A DNA stretch of 64,000 nt from Eonycteris spelaea (GCA_003508835.1 PUFA01000006.1:7006001-7070000); one strand, 5' to 3'. Positions 53,863 through 64,000 are shown, counted from the first letter of the stretch. A program made the numbers and translations. Notes: generated from the letters alone by a model not told the origin.

Positions 53863-54639
53863 ACTCGAGGGCTGGCACCCTCTGCATTGCCATGTGGAGC
53901 AAGCTGCTGGCTTTCAGTGATGATGGATGTGTCTCCACATGTCGCTCAGCTCTGCCCTCCCCCACATTCTGCACGCAGAACTCACTGAGTAAATGGCTCT
54001 GCCTGGCTGCTTGGCAGGGGTGGTAGATGGTGGGACTGGGGGAGGGAGGGAGAAGTGGAACCATTTGTCTGGGGCACCGGGAGGGGAGTTGGCCACTTAC
54101 GGCTGTGATGGATGGCGATTCCGCTCTGCCATCTGTTGGGGCTGGCAGGCTGCTTAGCACAGCACTGCACACCTGGCTGGGGTGTCCCTGTGGAGCTGCG
54201 CCCGCCTTTGCTGGGGCCTGGGGACCAGGCTCTTGACATCACAGGCAGGAGGCTGGCAGGGAGGAGCTATGTGGCGCTTCCTGGGCATAAGCAAAGGAAA
54301 GATTTCACACGCTTTGAGAAGAGGGCCTGATGGGCCAGTCCTGTCCCTCGTTTATTTTTCTTACCCTTCAGCCCAGATCTTCTGTGGAAAAAAAAAAGCA
54401 TGGCCACGCCCAGGCATTTCTGGGCAGGGAAGAACCCATCAGAACTTAGCTGCCACTTGCCTTGACAAGGAGTATATGCACATTTCTTGGCACATGTATA
54501 CTCAACGGAAAGAAAGCGAGTGAGGCTGTATTCCACACTGAGCCTATAGGAGTTGGAGGGCGTGAGGATGCTTTCAAGGTCATGGCTACTTGGGTGGAGG
54601 ATGGGAGATGTCTTGGCCCTGCTGTACCCACCCTCTATG
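53863..54639. other. Unique non-coding sequence
   Basis: No gene or clear repeat. Frames of 60-113 codons have no domain. Confidence 0.35.
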
Positions 54640-54740
54640 ATCTCAGAATGTCAGAGTTACAAGGATCCCTGGAGGCCACCGACTCAAAATCAACTAATTT
54701 ACAGATTGGAAACTGAGGCACAGAGAAAGGAGGGGCCAGC
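54640..54740 (-). mobile_element. MIR-type fragment
   Basis: gatctcagaatgtcagagtt, aatttacagattggaaactg and aggcacagagaaaggagg are reverse MIR/MIR3. Confidence 0.7.
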
Positions 54741-54959
54741 CCAGTGGCCTGCAGCACTCTGTCCTTTCTTCTCCAACCCCTCTGCCCTCCCCAGCTGCCT
54801 GTCCTGGGGCCTGTAACCGAACTTGGTCAGCCTGGCCCTGCCCTAGTGCTTGGGCTTAAATGGTTGTCCCCTCCACAGGACTCCGCTGCTCCCTCCCCAA
54901 GCCTTCATCCACTGGGCTTACCCCATTCTCTCCTCTATGCCATGCTACATAGGTCCTAC
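54741..54959. other. Unique sequence
   Basis: Nothing recognised. Confidence 0.3.
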
Positions 54960-55600
54960 TGATGCAGGATGGGGCAAATTTCCCCAACAGGGGGAGGCCA
55001 AGCCCTGTACTAAGAGAAGAGGATCCTTTAGCGGAGAGTAAAGAAAGAATTCAACATACACACCAAAGTGAGCGTCAAAAGGAAAGTTTATTAGAAAAGG
55101 GGTAACACTCCACAGAGTGTGGTCTCCTCTCAAAGGGAGAGAGTGAGAGGGACAATAAGAGAGACAGTGAGAGGCAGAGTAAAGGCACTGAGAGGGCCCT
55201 TGAGTGGTCAGGGAATTCAGTTTATATGTCATTCTTTAGTTCCCATTTCCTTTGATATGGACATACAGTGAGGAAGGGGAAGAATATGTAGCAGTGAAAA
55301 GGTAAGAATGTGTAGAGTGAAGGGCCTGCTGTCTGTTCCCAGTTTTTAATCCATTGGCTAAAACCATATGGTTTTAGCCAGAGGGAACAACTCTGTTGTT
55401 CCTGTTTCCCCAGCACAGGTGTGGGGAATGGGCTGTTAACAATCCCAGCGGGAAATCTTCTTCTGTTCTGAAGGTGTCCTCCTGGCCTGGCCGCAGGGCT
55501 GATCAGCACATTGCAGTCTCTGAATGTGGCTTGATTAACATTTTAATTCTCTTGCCTCCTCCCTACGTTGCTATCTCTCTTCCTGGGAGCCACTTCACTG
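54960..55600 (-). mobile_element. Gammaretrovirus-like solo LTR, minus orientation
   Basis: Read on the minus strand it has a CCAAT box (55353-55357), a TATA-like CATATAAA (55221-55228), a polyadenylation signal AATAAA (55087-55092) about 130 bp further on, and an end at ...GCATCA (54960). This is the U3-R-U5 layout of an LTR. No gag, pol or env sequence is attached. The family is not identified, and the U3 boundary (high-coordinate side) is approximate. Confidence 0.65.
55355..55380. repeat. Perfect 26-bp palindrome in LTR U3
   Basis: The 13-base arm TGGCTAAAACCAT is followed directly by its reverse complement, with no spacer or mismatch. It lies about 130 bp upstream of the TATA-like box and overlaps the CCAAT box. 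Confidence 0.95.
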
Positions 55601-56319
55601 TCTATGTCACAGAGTTTAAGTCCCATGCTCTGGGACCTCCTCCTTCTGGACGAGACAGCCGCCTGGTGAAGCCAGAGCAGTGCCCAGCTCAGGTCTCTTC
55701 CAGAGAGGCAACTTGGGGCCTGAGGAGTCAGCTGCTCCAGGCTGGTCAGAGCTGAGCTGACCCCCAGACTCTGCTGGCATGAGTTTATGGTGAGCCAAAA
55801 ACCAAAAACCAAAAACCAAACAAACAAAAAAAGCGGGCCATTTTCGCCACATCTGAATCTACAAGGACAAACCCAGGCATATAAGCCGATCCAATGTAAA
55901 GTGGAATTTGGGGTGCTTCAGATGGAAAGGACAGCACCAGTAAAGGCCTGGTAACAAGAAAGGCAGCTGAAACCATAACAAATTATGTTTGACTGAAATA
56001 GAAATTGCGACGAGGCATCGCATTTTGTCCCGGCCCTCCTGGAATTGCTTCATTGTGGAGAGGGGAGACGTGGGTATGTAGTAGAGAATACAAGGGAGAG
56101 AGTAAAATTCCCATAATTCAGAAGGAATTAAGAAGAGAAGAGATGATAAAACTGCAATTTGGCAGGGCTCCCGGGGGAGATTGCATGGTAACTTCCAGGT
56201 TTTGCTGGAATGTCCTCTCCTGTAGAACCTGGGGGCATGAGACGTCCTCAGGGACCTGGCATGATAGATGATCTCAGCCTCTCTTTGAGCTCTTTCTGAC
56301 AAAGGGAAGTGAAGCCACT
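55601..56319. other. Unique sequence with a CCAAAAA repeat
   Basis: Three and a half CCAAAAA heptamers lie at 55796-55820. No gene or known TE otherwise. Confidence 0.35.
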
Positions 56320-56520
56320 GACCCAGTGTGTGCCAGGCAGGTGGAGGTACATTCTTCTAGACTGCATTTTCAGGACGACTTCGGGACAGGAATCATTGTT
56401 TCCACTTTTCAGCTGAAGAAAGGGAGGTTCAGGGAGGTAAAGTGGTTTGCCCAAAGACACAGAGCCATGAGGCAGCAGAGTGGGAACTGTACCGCCAGGT
56501 CTCTGTCTGACTCCTGAGAC
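56320..56520 (-). mobile_element. MIR SINE
   Basis: ttccacttttcagctgaaga, aagggaggttcagggaggta, gtttgcccaaagacacagag and gagtgggaactgtaccgcca are reverse MIR. Confidence 0.85.
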
Positions 56521-56699
56521 GGTGTGTTCTTTCTGGCACCATTAACACCCAGTGGGAGACTCCGCTCCTGGCAGGTAAGTGGAGGGGCCCAGCAAGGGGC
56601 TGGCTGAACGGCTGGCTTCGGCCGCTGAAGGTGAGTACTAAAATGCCCAGCTTGCTTCTAGATGGACAGCGGTTCTTTGTCTGCTACGCAGCTGTGGGC
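56521..56699. other. Unique sequence
   Basis: Nothing recognised. Confidence 0.3.
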
Positions 56700-57245
56700 T
56701 GCAGCATTCCGTGAGCCGGGAAAGACTGGCTCCCAGCGAAAAGCCGGGAGCATAATTTGGCTCCTCTTAATTGATTTGCAAATGTACTGAAGAATTGTGG
56801 TAATTCCTTTAAATTTTACTCTCATTCAAATTTCGAGGTAAACATAATGAGAAAGGAAAGTCAGCACCATATAATGGAGGGGAAAAAAAAGGTCTAGCAT
56901 TTTATTTTATTTTTACCCTGGGCAGAAGGAAAGCAAAACTCACTATGAATACCTCATTATTTGAATTTCAAATATTTCTCTCGAGTTGAGCACAAAAGGA
57001 AACTTAAAAAAAATATTAACACACACTCACACATACACACCCTGAACCATTCCTCCTCTTGACTGTGTGACTCAGAATGTCCCAGTTTAGGTTGTTATTA
57101 TAGCGCAATTGTGAGAATCAATCAGCCCTAGATAGATGTGTTTACTCAGAAGTGCTTAGAAAGGAGACCAGTCAAAAGAACATTAATATCTTAAAACATT
57201 GAAATTATCTTTACCAAAGAACATTAGCTATAAACATTAATATTT
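56700..57245. promoter_or_regulatory. AT-rich unique block with palindromic POU motif
   Basis: Contains ATTTGCAAAT (56774-56783), a palindromic POU-type site, then aaatttcgaggtaaacataa (FOX core), and further AT-rich cores to 57245. A short (AC)n lies at 57020-57041. No repeat signature. Inference. Confidence 0.3.
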
Positions 57246-57404
57246 GGGGACTCTTCTTTTGCTTGCAAAGTGTCTACATTCAGCTAAGCCCAGAGGTCAG
57301 TCTGTGGAGGAAAGTGAGGAGGTGGTTATTCAGATGAAAGCACAGTGTGCTGGAAAGAGCTCAGGAGCCGAAGTCCTTCGTTCAGTCACTCAGTTATTAA
57401 GCAG

Positions 57405-57640
57405 TGCGGCGTACGGATTAAAACCATGGGGTTTGCAGTCAAGCAGACCTAGGTGAAAGTCTCTGCTCTACCACTTTATTAACTGTGCCACTCTGGGTGA
57501 GTGACTAAACTGCTCAGGGCCTCGGTTTCTCCATCTGTAAAAGGGAATTAACTAGTGTTGGGCAAAGGAGTCCCGTTCAAGCTGCTTAGCACGGGATCAA
57601 TACAAGGTAAGTTCTCAATAACCGGTAGTGATTTTATTGC
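57405..57640 (+). mobile_element. MIR SINE, near full length
   Basis: gtgcggcgtacggattaaaa, catggggtttgcagtcaagc, tgagtgactaaactgctcag, cctcggtttctccatctgta and aggtaagttctcaataaccg cover the full SINE. Confidence 0.95.
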
Positions 57641-57764
57641 CTGTTCCATCGAGTGGTCATACACGGTACTACTGCTAAGTGTGGGGATAAGGCAGTAAAG
57701 CCCACAGACACGATACCTCTCCTCCCACGCTTATCATAAGGGGGGCAATTGCAACATCAGGTTG
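57641..57764. other. Short L2-like scrap
   Basis: aagtgtggggataaggcagt and acgatacctctcctcccacg weakly resemble reverse L2 terminus. Confidence 0.35.
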
Positions 57765-57920
57765 CTCAGAAGACTGGGTTTGGCTGCTGGTTGAACCCAC
57801 TTCATAGCTGTGTGACCTGGGCAACTCCTCTAACCACCCGGATCCTGGTTCCTCATCTGTGAAATGGTGATAAACTGTCTGACATTCAGAGAGATCATGA
57901 AAACCAAGGAGATCAACCAC
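57765..57920 (+). mobile_element. MIR SINE
   Basis: tgtgtgacctgggcaactcc, ggttcctcatctgtgaaatg and gagagatcatgaaaacc are MIR. Confidence 0.85.
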
Positions 57921-58174
57921 AGGAGTTCCGGAAAAGCTAAAGAGTTCTGTTGTGGTAGAGTGAGGTACGAGCTAGGGAAGGTTGTGTTCGGGTGTGTTTA
58001 ACCCTTCTAGGCCAAGGACCAAGTGCAATCAGTGTTGAACACAAAGGAGTTCTCTTCCTTCTATGTTTCTAGGTCTTTCTGGCTATGACTGAATGGCCCT
58101 ATGTGGTCGTCCATCCTGCCAGGTGTTGGTATGCTACCCTGAGGAAAATGGGGGGCCGATGGAGGCTTTAAGGT
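57921..58174. other. Unique sequence
   Basis: Nothing recognised. Confidence 0.3.
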
Positions 58175-58265
58175 AGGAAAGTGATGGGTTCAGACCGGGT
58201 TTGGGAGGACAATTCTGACTGTGTATGGAGGGTGGGCTGGAAGAGTGAGCCTGGAAGCAGAGGAC
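58175..58265 (-). mobile_element. L2 fragment
   Basis: aaagtgatgggttcagaccg, gaggacaattctgactgtgt and gagggtgggctggaagagt resemble reverse L2. Confidence 0.5.
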
Positions 58266-58344
58266 TCAGAGGTAGGTGACAAGGACTCGGACCAGCTTTA
58301 GTCAGGCTCTTCTGAACCCTCTTCTCAATTGGCCTCATCTTCGA

Positions 58345-58621
58345 TTTGCCATTCATGCTCCGCTGAGCCCAGTTTTAGCAAAAATCCTGCCATGCCACTT
58401 TACCAAGAACCTCCCCACTTTCGATGCCTAACCAAGTTCCTCTTGGTAGTTTTCCATCCACTGACCCTTTTACCTTGCCCATTAGCCATAAACCCCCGTT
58501 GCCCTCGCTGTATTTGGGGTTGAGCTCAGTCCTGGACTCAAGTCTCTTCCCTGCTGCCGTCGACCAAATAAAACCTGTCTGGCCAATTTTAGCTAGTGTC
58601 CAATGCAATTTTACTTTGACA
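58345..58621 (+). mobile_element. Gammaretrovirus-like solo LTR, plus orientation
   Basis: gcccattagccataaacccc, ttggggttgagctcagtcct, caagtctcttccctgctgcc, a polyadenylation signal AATAAA (58567-58572) followed by acctgtctggccaatttt and an end at ...TTTGACA form the U3/R/U5 of a class I (ERV1) LTR. No internal region. The start is approximate and the family unidentified. Confidence 0.65.
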
Positions 58622-59029
58622 TGGGGCAAATGCCAAATCGAACACAAGATGATGAGGACTGAGAGGCTAATGAGGAGAACACAGGCTTTGAAGGTAGAGC
58701 AGCAGCAAGACAGGTTGCGGGGTTGAAGAGAGGAAGGAGTTGGGCACCCAACCTGGGCTTCCAGGTGGAGGGAGCAACAGAGATGTGGAATCTGAGGGGA
58801 AAGTAGTTTTGGGGACAAGGTCTGTTTTTGGACTGTTGGATTTGACCCACTTTGTCTTTGGTGCAATCCTTTTGGTGTTTTCCTTTCACATGCTACCTCT
58901 TTTGAGCTTCCTCACCCTGTTCTCAAGATGACCGCTGAGTTCCGTTGGGCCTGCTGTCTCTCAGCAGCTTCCCTCCCCCTCATTGAGACCGTGTGACTTA
59001 TTCCCTGAAGAGCCGGTTCTCCCTGTGTC
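58622..59029. other. Unique non-coding sequence
   Basis: No gene or repeat recognised. Confidence 0.35.
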
Positions 59030-59135
59030 AGGTGCCTAATTTAAACAGCAAATCTGGGCTAATGCATGCATGCCCTCCTCCACGCAGGGGATGCATTTGC
59101 ATTTTAACAGGGAATTGGGAGGTGATTCCCTTACC
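59030..59135. promoter_or_regulatory. Unique block with POU octamer
   Basis: ctaatgcatgcatgccctcc and, in reverse, an exact octamer ATTTGCAT (59095-59102) preceded by atgc. No repeat signature. Inference. Confidence 0.3.
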
Positions 59136-59199
59136 CCAAAGACAATGAGAGGAGGTTTCAGAGGCCATAGACTAATGGTGGAGGAAAGATTTAGGGAGT

Positions 59200-59420
59200 A
59201 GTGCAAAGAGCCTGGGCTTTGGAATCAGGCAAAGCCAGGTTCAAATCCAGGCTCAAAACGGTTCTTGCCCTCAGCCTGGCTGGTTTGGTAGGGGTACTGT
59301 TGCCTCGTTTGAGGAGATACCCTTCCATACTTCGAACATGTCCCTTACTTTTCTGGGCCTCGGTTTTCTTATGGCCAAGGGGGATAGTCATGCCTCCCTC
59401 CTGAGCAGGTGCATATAGGT
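59200..59420 (+). mobile_element. MIR SINE, diverged in the middle
   Basis: tgcaaagagcctgggctttg, gaatcaggcaaagccaggtt, caaatccaggctcaaaacgg and, after a non-matching gap, gggcctcggttttcttatgg are MIR. Confidence 0.75.
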
Positions 59421-59689
59421 TCCCTGTCCCAGTAAGTGCCCCCTCACCTCCTCCTCTACCCCGACCCCAACACACACACACACTCTCTGGTCCTGTCTCT
59501 GTGGGCAGCGACCTGCTTACTATATCCCTTCCTCTTTCTTGACCTTCGTGTATGCTGGGTGTTTGGTCTGAATCCCCGGTGCAGGAGAATTCCAGCTGGC
59601 AAGCTGGTTGTTTCTAAAGATGGGTGGAGAGGCCCACCCTTGTTGCATTGCAGGCCAGGCTCCGCGGAAGCTGGGGCTCTCAGGAGGCG
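59421..59689. other. Unique sequence
   Basis: Short CA run at 59471-59482. Nothing else recognised. Confidence 0.3.
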
Positions 59690-60090
59690 GCCCTATAATT
59701 AATCCCCCAGCTTTCTCACCACCATTGTCTCTTTCCTATTGAGATCAGCCAATTAGCAATTCCGCACTCCTCTGCGTGGCAGCCACTTATTAGCCAAGAC
59801 AAAGGCAAGCATTGATTCCAATTTGTCCTGAATTTGGCTGTCTTTGAAGTTAAAGATTGCATTTGGGTAGCAGTGCTGGGGAAGAAATGCAGGGGCAATG
59901 TAAAGAGAGCGCCTAAAATTAGTTGAAATAATTTTAGTTCTATTGTGAAGGACTAAACTAAATATAAACAGAAGAAAGAAGAAAAATCTTCCTAATGTTA
60001 ATTACCATAAGCATTAAGTACCCAAAAATGAGGCATACAATTTGTTTGGTGACACTCTGATAATTAAATCATTTTCTTCCATTCAGGCTC
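59690..60090. promoter_or_regulatory. Large AT-rich unique block, candidate conserved non-coding element
   Basis: Dense homeodomain cores (ctataattaatcccccagc; gccaattagcaattccgc; atgttaattaccataagc; gataattaaatcattttc), a SOX-type gccaagacaaaggcaagc and an inverted repeat CTAAAATTA/TAATTTTAG (59913-59921 and 59929-59937, 7-base loop). About 400 bp without repeat signature. Confidence 0.35.
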
Positions 60091-60355
60091 CTTGCAGGTT
60101 TGTGTGGAGCCTGGATTTTCTTGAGTAGTTTTTTTTCTGGCCCCAAGGAATGCTCAAAATTTTGCTCCCCAGATTTCTTCACTCAGAGTTTTTCTCCAGT
60201 CCAGGTGAGCTATGTTTGTTATGTTACCATTCACCCGAGCAACCTCTCAAGTGATTACTAGGTCTTGGGCCAGCCTGAGACATTTGAGCCAGCCTATCTG
60301 AACTGAAGACCCACATGTGAAAGGTTTGATAGGGATTACAAAACATTGAATGTTG
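60091..60355. other. Unique sequence
   Basis: Nothing recognised. Confidence 0.3.
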
Positions 60356-60540
60356 GTATGTGTGTGTGTGTGTGTGTGTGTGTGTATGCGATTGTGTGGT
60401 GCATGGCTATATCAGTGTGAATTTTTGAGAATGTCAGTGTGAAGGTCAGGGTATGTGTGTAAATGTTCTGTGTGTGAAGGTGAATATCCAGTCTGCATGT
60501 CCTGACTGAGCAGGTCTGTGTGTGCGATGGCATGGCGTCC
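60356..60540. repeat. (TG)n and degenerate TG-rich repeat
   Basis: A (TG)n core at about 60358-60384 followed by decayed TG-rich sequence to 60540. Confidence 0.9.
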
Positions 60541-60644
60541 ACATTTGAGTCATTGTGCAAGCCCTGTTACATTAGGTGGTCTGTAATCGAAGGTCAAATC
60601 ATGGTTTTATGTCTTCTTGGTGGGGCAGCAGCATCCAAAGATAA

Positions 60645-61115
60645 CCCCTAACAAACCCGCCTCCTGGTATTCACGATGTTGTGGAGTGCCCTCCCACATG
60701 GAGTCTGGGCTGGCCTCGTGACCCTTAAAAAAGAGCATGCAGAGGAGTGGCACCATGGCACCTCTTGGTCCAGGCCTTAAGAGGTCTTAAAGATTCCTCT
60801 GTTGTGTCTTTTGGAGTCCGAGCTGGCTACCATGCTGGAGAGATCACATGAAAGGACTATGTGGAGGAGGAGACCTGAAACTCCTTGGAAAGGAAGAATC
60901 TTAACCTCCCACCCACTCCCAACAAGCATGAGACATGTGGATGAGCTGCCTGATATGCTGCAGGCCAGCCAAGTCCCCAGATGACTGCATACCCAGCTGA
61001 CATAAAATGAGCAGAAGAACCACCCAGCTAAGCCCAGTCAACTCTCAATCAAATGCCTCCTGTCTTGAGTCCCCAAATTTTGGGGTGATTTGTTAGCCCC
61101 AATAAATAATTAGAA
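60645..61115 (+). mobile_element. MLT1-type LTR (ERVL-MaLR)
   Basis: ctcctggtattcacgatgtt, ggctggcctcgtgacccttaa, gagctggctaccatgctg, aagaaccacccagctaagcc and aaattttggggtgatttgtt follow the older MLT1 subfamilies. + orientation; no internal region. Confidence 0.8.
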
Positions 61116-61869
61116 TACTTGGGTAACAGGTCCTCTCCCCATCTCTCTAGCCCCACACAGGAATGGGCTGCTGACCTTGGTATGTGTCAGGGGGTTGGGA
61201 GCAGACAAGGTACTAGAGAAGCTCAAAGCCACTGCTTCCTTCCCCCTTCCCCTTCCCCTTCTTGTTCTCCCTCTTTTTTTTTTTTCTCCTCCAGCCTGGG
61301 TGGGAGGAGCCAGGGCTCAGGTTTGCTTTATTTAGTCTAAGTAAATGTTTGGTGCCTGGTGTCTTGCCTCACAGTCTCCTCAGAGCAGGGTTGCAGACCT
61401 GTTGGAATTCCACCAGCATGCTACCAGGCAGACAGGCATCTATTTGAGTGGATAATTTCATCAAGGAGAAGAGGCACTCTGCACTGTGCTTGGAATCCTA
61501 ATGGGTAAGGCCATTCGGAAAACACATTTAAACCTGGGAGCATGGTAGCTGGGCTTAGACCTGTGAGCATTGGAACCTGGGCCCCAGCTCGTGCCTAAGC
61601 TGCAGTGACCACCCTAAGAGGATTGCAATTAGAAAAAAAAATTGAGAATCAACTTACACTATGGCCCAAGAGCCTCCTGGAAAAACTCACCTTAAGAGAA
61701 GAAAGAGAAGATGGCAAAATCAGTTCAAAGCAAAGGGCCTGTGGGGAGGGAAAACTAAACTCAGGGGTGTTTTCTCTTGGAGGGGTTCCCAGCACAGCCC
61801 CTGGGCCTGGCCCGAGTTCTGGGGGAAGGAGGCTGAAACAAGAGAGAGACACTCAATTTCTCTGCTTTC
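61116..61869. other. Unique sequence with CT/T-rich tract
   Basis: 61236-61292 is C/T-rich with a run of 12 T. No gene or TE otherwise. Confidence 0.35.
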
Positions 61870-62290
61870 TTAGGCTATAACAGAAGCCCACTCGAATTGG
61901 CTAAGCAGAAAACAAATTAAATTGTAATATACAGGGTATCTCCTGGAAGTCAAGGATATGAGTACGTTGGGGCCCAGGGAACAAGATCAGGAGCTCCCCC
62001 ACCTTCCATTTCTGTTTCTTTCCTGTCTGTCTGCACATCACCTTCCTCTGCGTCTTCATCTCTAGAGTGTAACATGAAGGCTTCTGGACTCGTGGTTTGT
62101 GTGCACAGTTCCAGCCGCCGGCAGAAAAGGAAATGCATTTGTCAGTCCTCATTCCAAATCCCTGGGAGAGAGATCTGACTGGTTTGTTTGATCGGGTGTC
62201 TCCCCGGCCCCACTCAGCCTGGCAGGCATGGCCCGGCATGATTACAAACATGGCTTCGGGGCCGACCCCTGTGCGTGAAGGAACCACTTC
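61870..62290. mobile_element. Possible unassigned interspersed repeat
   Basis: gaattggctaagcagaaaac, cagggtatctcctggaagtc and tgggagagagatctgactgg recall an old dispersed repeat that I cannot name. Low certainty. Confidence 0.3.
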
Positions 62291-62959
62291 CAGAGCAAGG
62301 CTGGGGCAGTCGCTGAGAGTTATCCACTGCGTCCGTCCGCAATCACTGAGACACCAAGCATTCAGGGCATTGACTGTGCGGGCCGACGTTTGTAACTGTG
62401 ACGGGCAGGGCTAGGACTAGAGAGACACAAGCTAGGCCCCTAGGGAGTAGACTTTAAGCATGCATTCATTCTGGGTGTTGTGAGTGTGCAGGGTGACACC
62501 TACGTGGCCCTGAACATGGGCGCCTCTTTGAATTTTGCATCCAGGGTGCCGCATTTGCCTCCCTCTAGCCCTAGCCCTGGCCAAGGGAGTTTCCACTCCC
62601 CCTGCAATGCAGTGTGGGTGCCCTGGACCCTGGCAACCTCAGAGTAGACAGTGGATGCCCACAGGTAGCTCCAAGCCCTGGGAGGGTGTAGATGGCACCT
62701 CTATTTCGTGCAGGATTGGCAGCAAAGGGGCATGATTTCAATGAGTCATAACACAGCAGAGGCCACACAGTGACCCGAGGGCACATACAATGCTCCTGGT
62801 AAGTCTTGGAGGTTTGTGAGGGGACTTAAGGTGGGATGGGGGTGGACTTCTCCTAGTGCAGTGGAGGGTAGAGCCAGAGATGCCAGCTTGTCACTTACTA
62901 TGAGCTTGTTCACATATCTCAGGCTGGGGGGACTTGGAAAATAGGTCTCATCACTGTGA
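62291..62959. other. Unique non-coding sequence
   Basis: No gene or repeat recognised. Confidence 0.35.
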
Positions 62960-63210
62960 TGGCCAGTGTCACATTTTCCCCATGCCCACTATCAGCTGGT
63001 CATCACAACAGTACTGGGCATGGTTAGACATTATCATCTCACACACGCGTAGGAGCACACTGAGGCTCCGAGGGCCTCAGCACTTGCCCAGTAGTTCGCG
63101 TCATGGGTGTTTGGAACTGGAAGAGTCCACAGAGAGCTGTTTCAGCCTCCTTTCCCGACACTTGTGGAAAATTGAAGTGTGAACCCATGGCCACACAGTG
63201 AGTTAAACAA
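62960..63210 (-). mobile_element. MIR fragments
   Basis: gcacactgaggctccgaggg and cagcacttgcccagtagttc are reverse MIR. tgaacccatggccacacagt at 63180-63200 may be a second scrap. Confidence 0.55.
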
Positions 63211-63879
63211 TGGAAATAAACCCCACTGAATCTTTCCCTTTATTTTCCAACCACCATCTATCTTGTGCAACCCCACTGAAGCCTGACTAGCACACACTGT
63301 ATTTCCTTCCAAACTGGGAACAAAACCCTCCCAACCTGGTGTGTGGACCGTTAGTGCCCAAGCCCTTGCAGACCATTTTGGCACATGCATCAGGCTTCTC
63401 TGTCCTATTTCCCTCCCTTCCCCCACCTTCCCCAGGTGTCTCTTTGATTTTGGCTGATGTGGGGCAGCTCAGCTAGGACCTGCATCAGGTCCTATTCGGT
63501 TGGAAGATGCCATCCCTATTCCTGGTAGTCCCCAGGGGCTCCCCTCACCTTAAGGGAAAGTACAAAGTCCAGCCAGGTAGCAGCATGAAGGACCTACCAG
63601 CTGTCAGCACCCTCTTTTTGCCTGACAGTCTTTGCCCAAGCCCCACATTCGCTGCCAGGCAACTGCTGCATCTTTGAAGCTTGAGCCTGCATCACTGCTC
63701 TTTTAAAAAATGATAATTTTTAAGAGCAATAAAATCTGCACATTAAATACTTCATGCTGGCTGCGGTAGCAATGGCTCTGACCACCTCCCACTCCCTTTT
63801 GAGTCAGCTTTGCCAGGGGAGCTTCCATTATCTCCAGGGTCTGCAGAGCTTCACCTCTAAAGCACATCTGCAAGGCATA
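63211..63879. other. Unique non-coding sequence
   Basis: No gene or repeat recognised. Confidence 0.35.
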
Positions 63880-64000
63880 CACCGTGGGTTTGAAAGAGAT
63901 GCAAAACAATGCTCTTCTAAACAACCCTTGGGTCAAAGACGAAATCACAATGGAGACAGGGAAATATTTTGAACTGGACAAAAACGAAAATAGGAACAAA
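63880..64000 (+). mobile_element. L1 ORF2 fragment running off the window
   Basis: acaacccttgggtcaaagac and gaaatattttgaactggac encode a stretch with the L1 ORF2 pattern NNPWVK-EIT then KYFEL and NEN. It begins at about 63880-63915 and continues past the right edge, so its full length and state cannot be seen. Confidence 0.7.

Noticed and set aside
53642..54172. 176-codon minus-strand frame with Cys/Val repeats
   Set aside because: Much of it is the translated CA-rich repeat; no domain.

Overview
This 64 kb window is mammalian nuclear DNA that appears to hold no protein-coding exon, no structured RNA gene and no CpG island. CG dinucleotides are scarce, open frames are short, and most of the recognisable sequence is ancient interspersed repeat. 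The commonest are MIR SINEs (about 40 copies or fragments) and LINE-2 3' ends (about 20). There are also MLT1-type and MLT2-type ERVL/MaLR LTRs, MER5-type hAT miniature transposons, several L1 fragments, two gammaretrovirus-like LTRs, and many microsatellites. Family names rest on memory of consensus sequences, not on a database search.

The repeats place the window in a placental mammal. I see no Alu (primate), no B1/B2 (rodent), and none of the tRNA-derived SINEs of carnivores, ruminants, cetaceans or horses. The least decayed L1 (about 41185-42199, minus strand) has a 3' end of the kind I associate with Laurasiatheria. A bat, pangolin or other laurasiatherian with few young SINEs would fit, but this is inference. 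The window is best read as a gene desert, a large intron or a long regulatory flank.

Layout: 1-9 kb has scattered MIR, L2 and MER5 copies plus a purine-rich tract at 6.4-6.7 kb. 9.6-14.3 kb is a stack of nested insertions: an LTR inside a MER5-like element, then an old minus-strand L1 broken into three pieces by a plus-strand L1, an MLT2 LTR and an unassigned segment. 15-20 kb is rich in L2 and ends in an MLT1 LTR. 20-30 kb is mostly unique, with regulatory-looking blocks at 21.5 and 28.7 kb. 30-36 kb has a MIR split by an MLT1 LTR, and a MER5-like element whose 8-bp target duplication is still visible. 38.3-39.0 kb is a strong polypurine tract. 39.5-42.2 kb has a unique AT-rich block followed by the youngest-looking L1. 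42-51 kb is dense in MIR and holds a second MIR split by an MLT1. 51-60 kb holds several unique blocks with clustered transcription-factor motifs and two gammaretrovirus-like LTRs. 60-64 kb has a third type of MLT1 LTR, and at the right edge an L1 ORF2 fragment that runs out of the window.

I found no new multi-gene system. The most useful leads are the unique blocks that look like conserved non-coding enhancers (21.5, 28.7, 39.5, 47.4, 51.4-51.9 and 59.7 kb), a perfect 26-bp palindrome in an LTR, and the insertion order that can be read from the nested repeats. Conservation cannot be measured from one sequence, so every enhancer call here is a motif-based inference.
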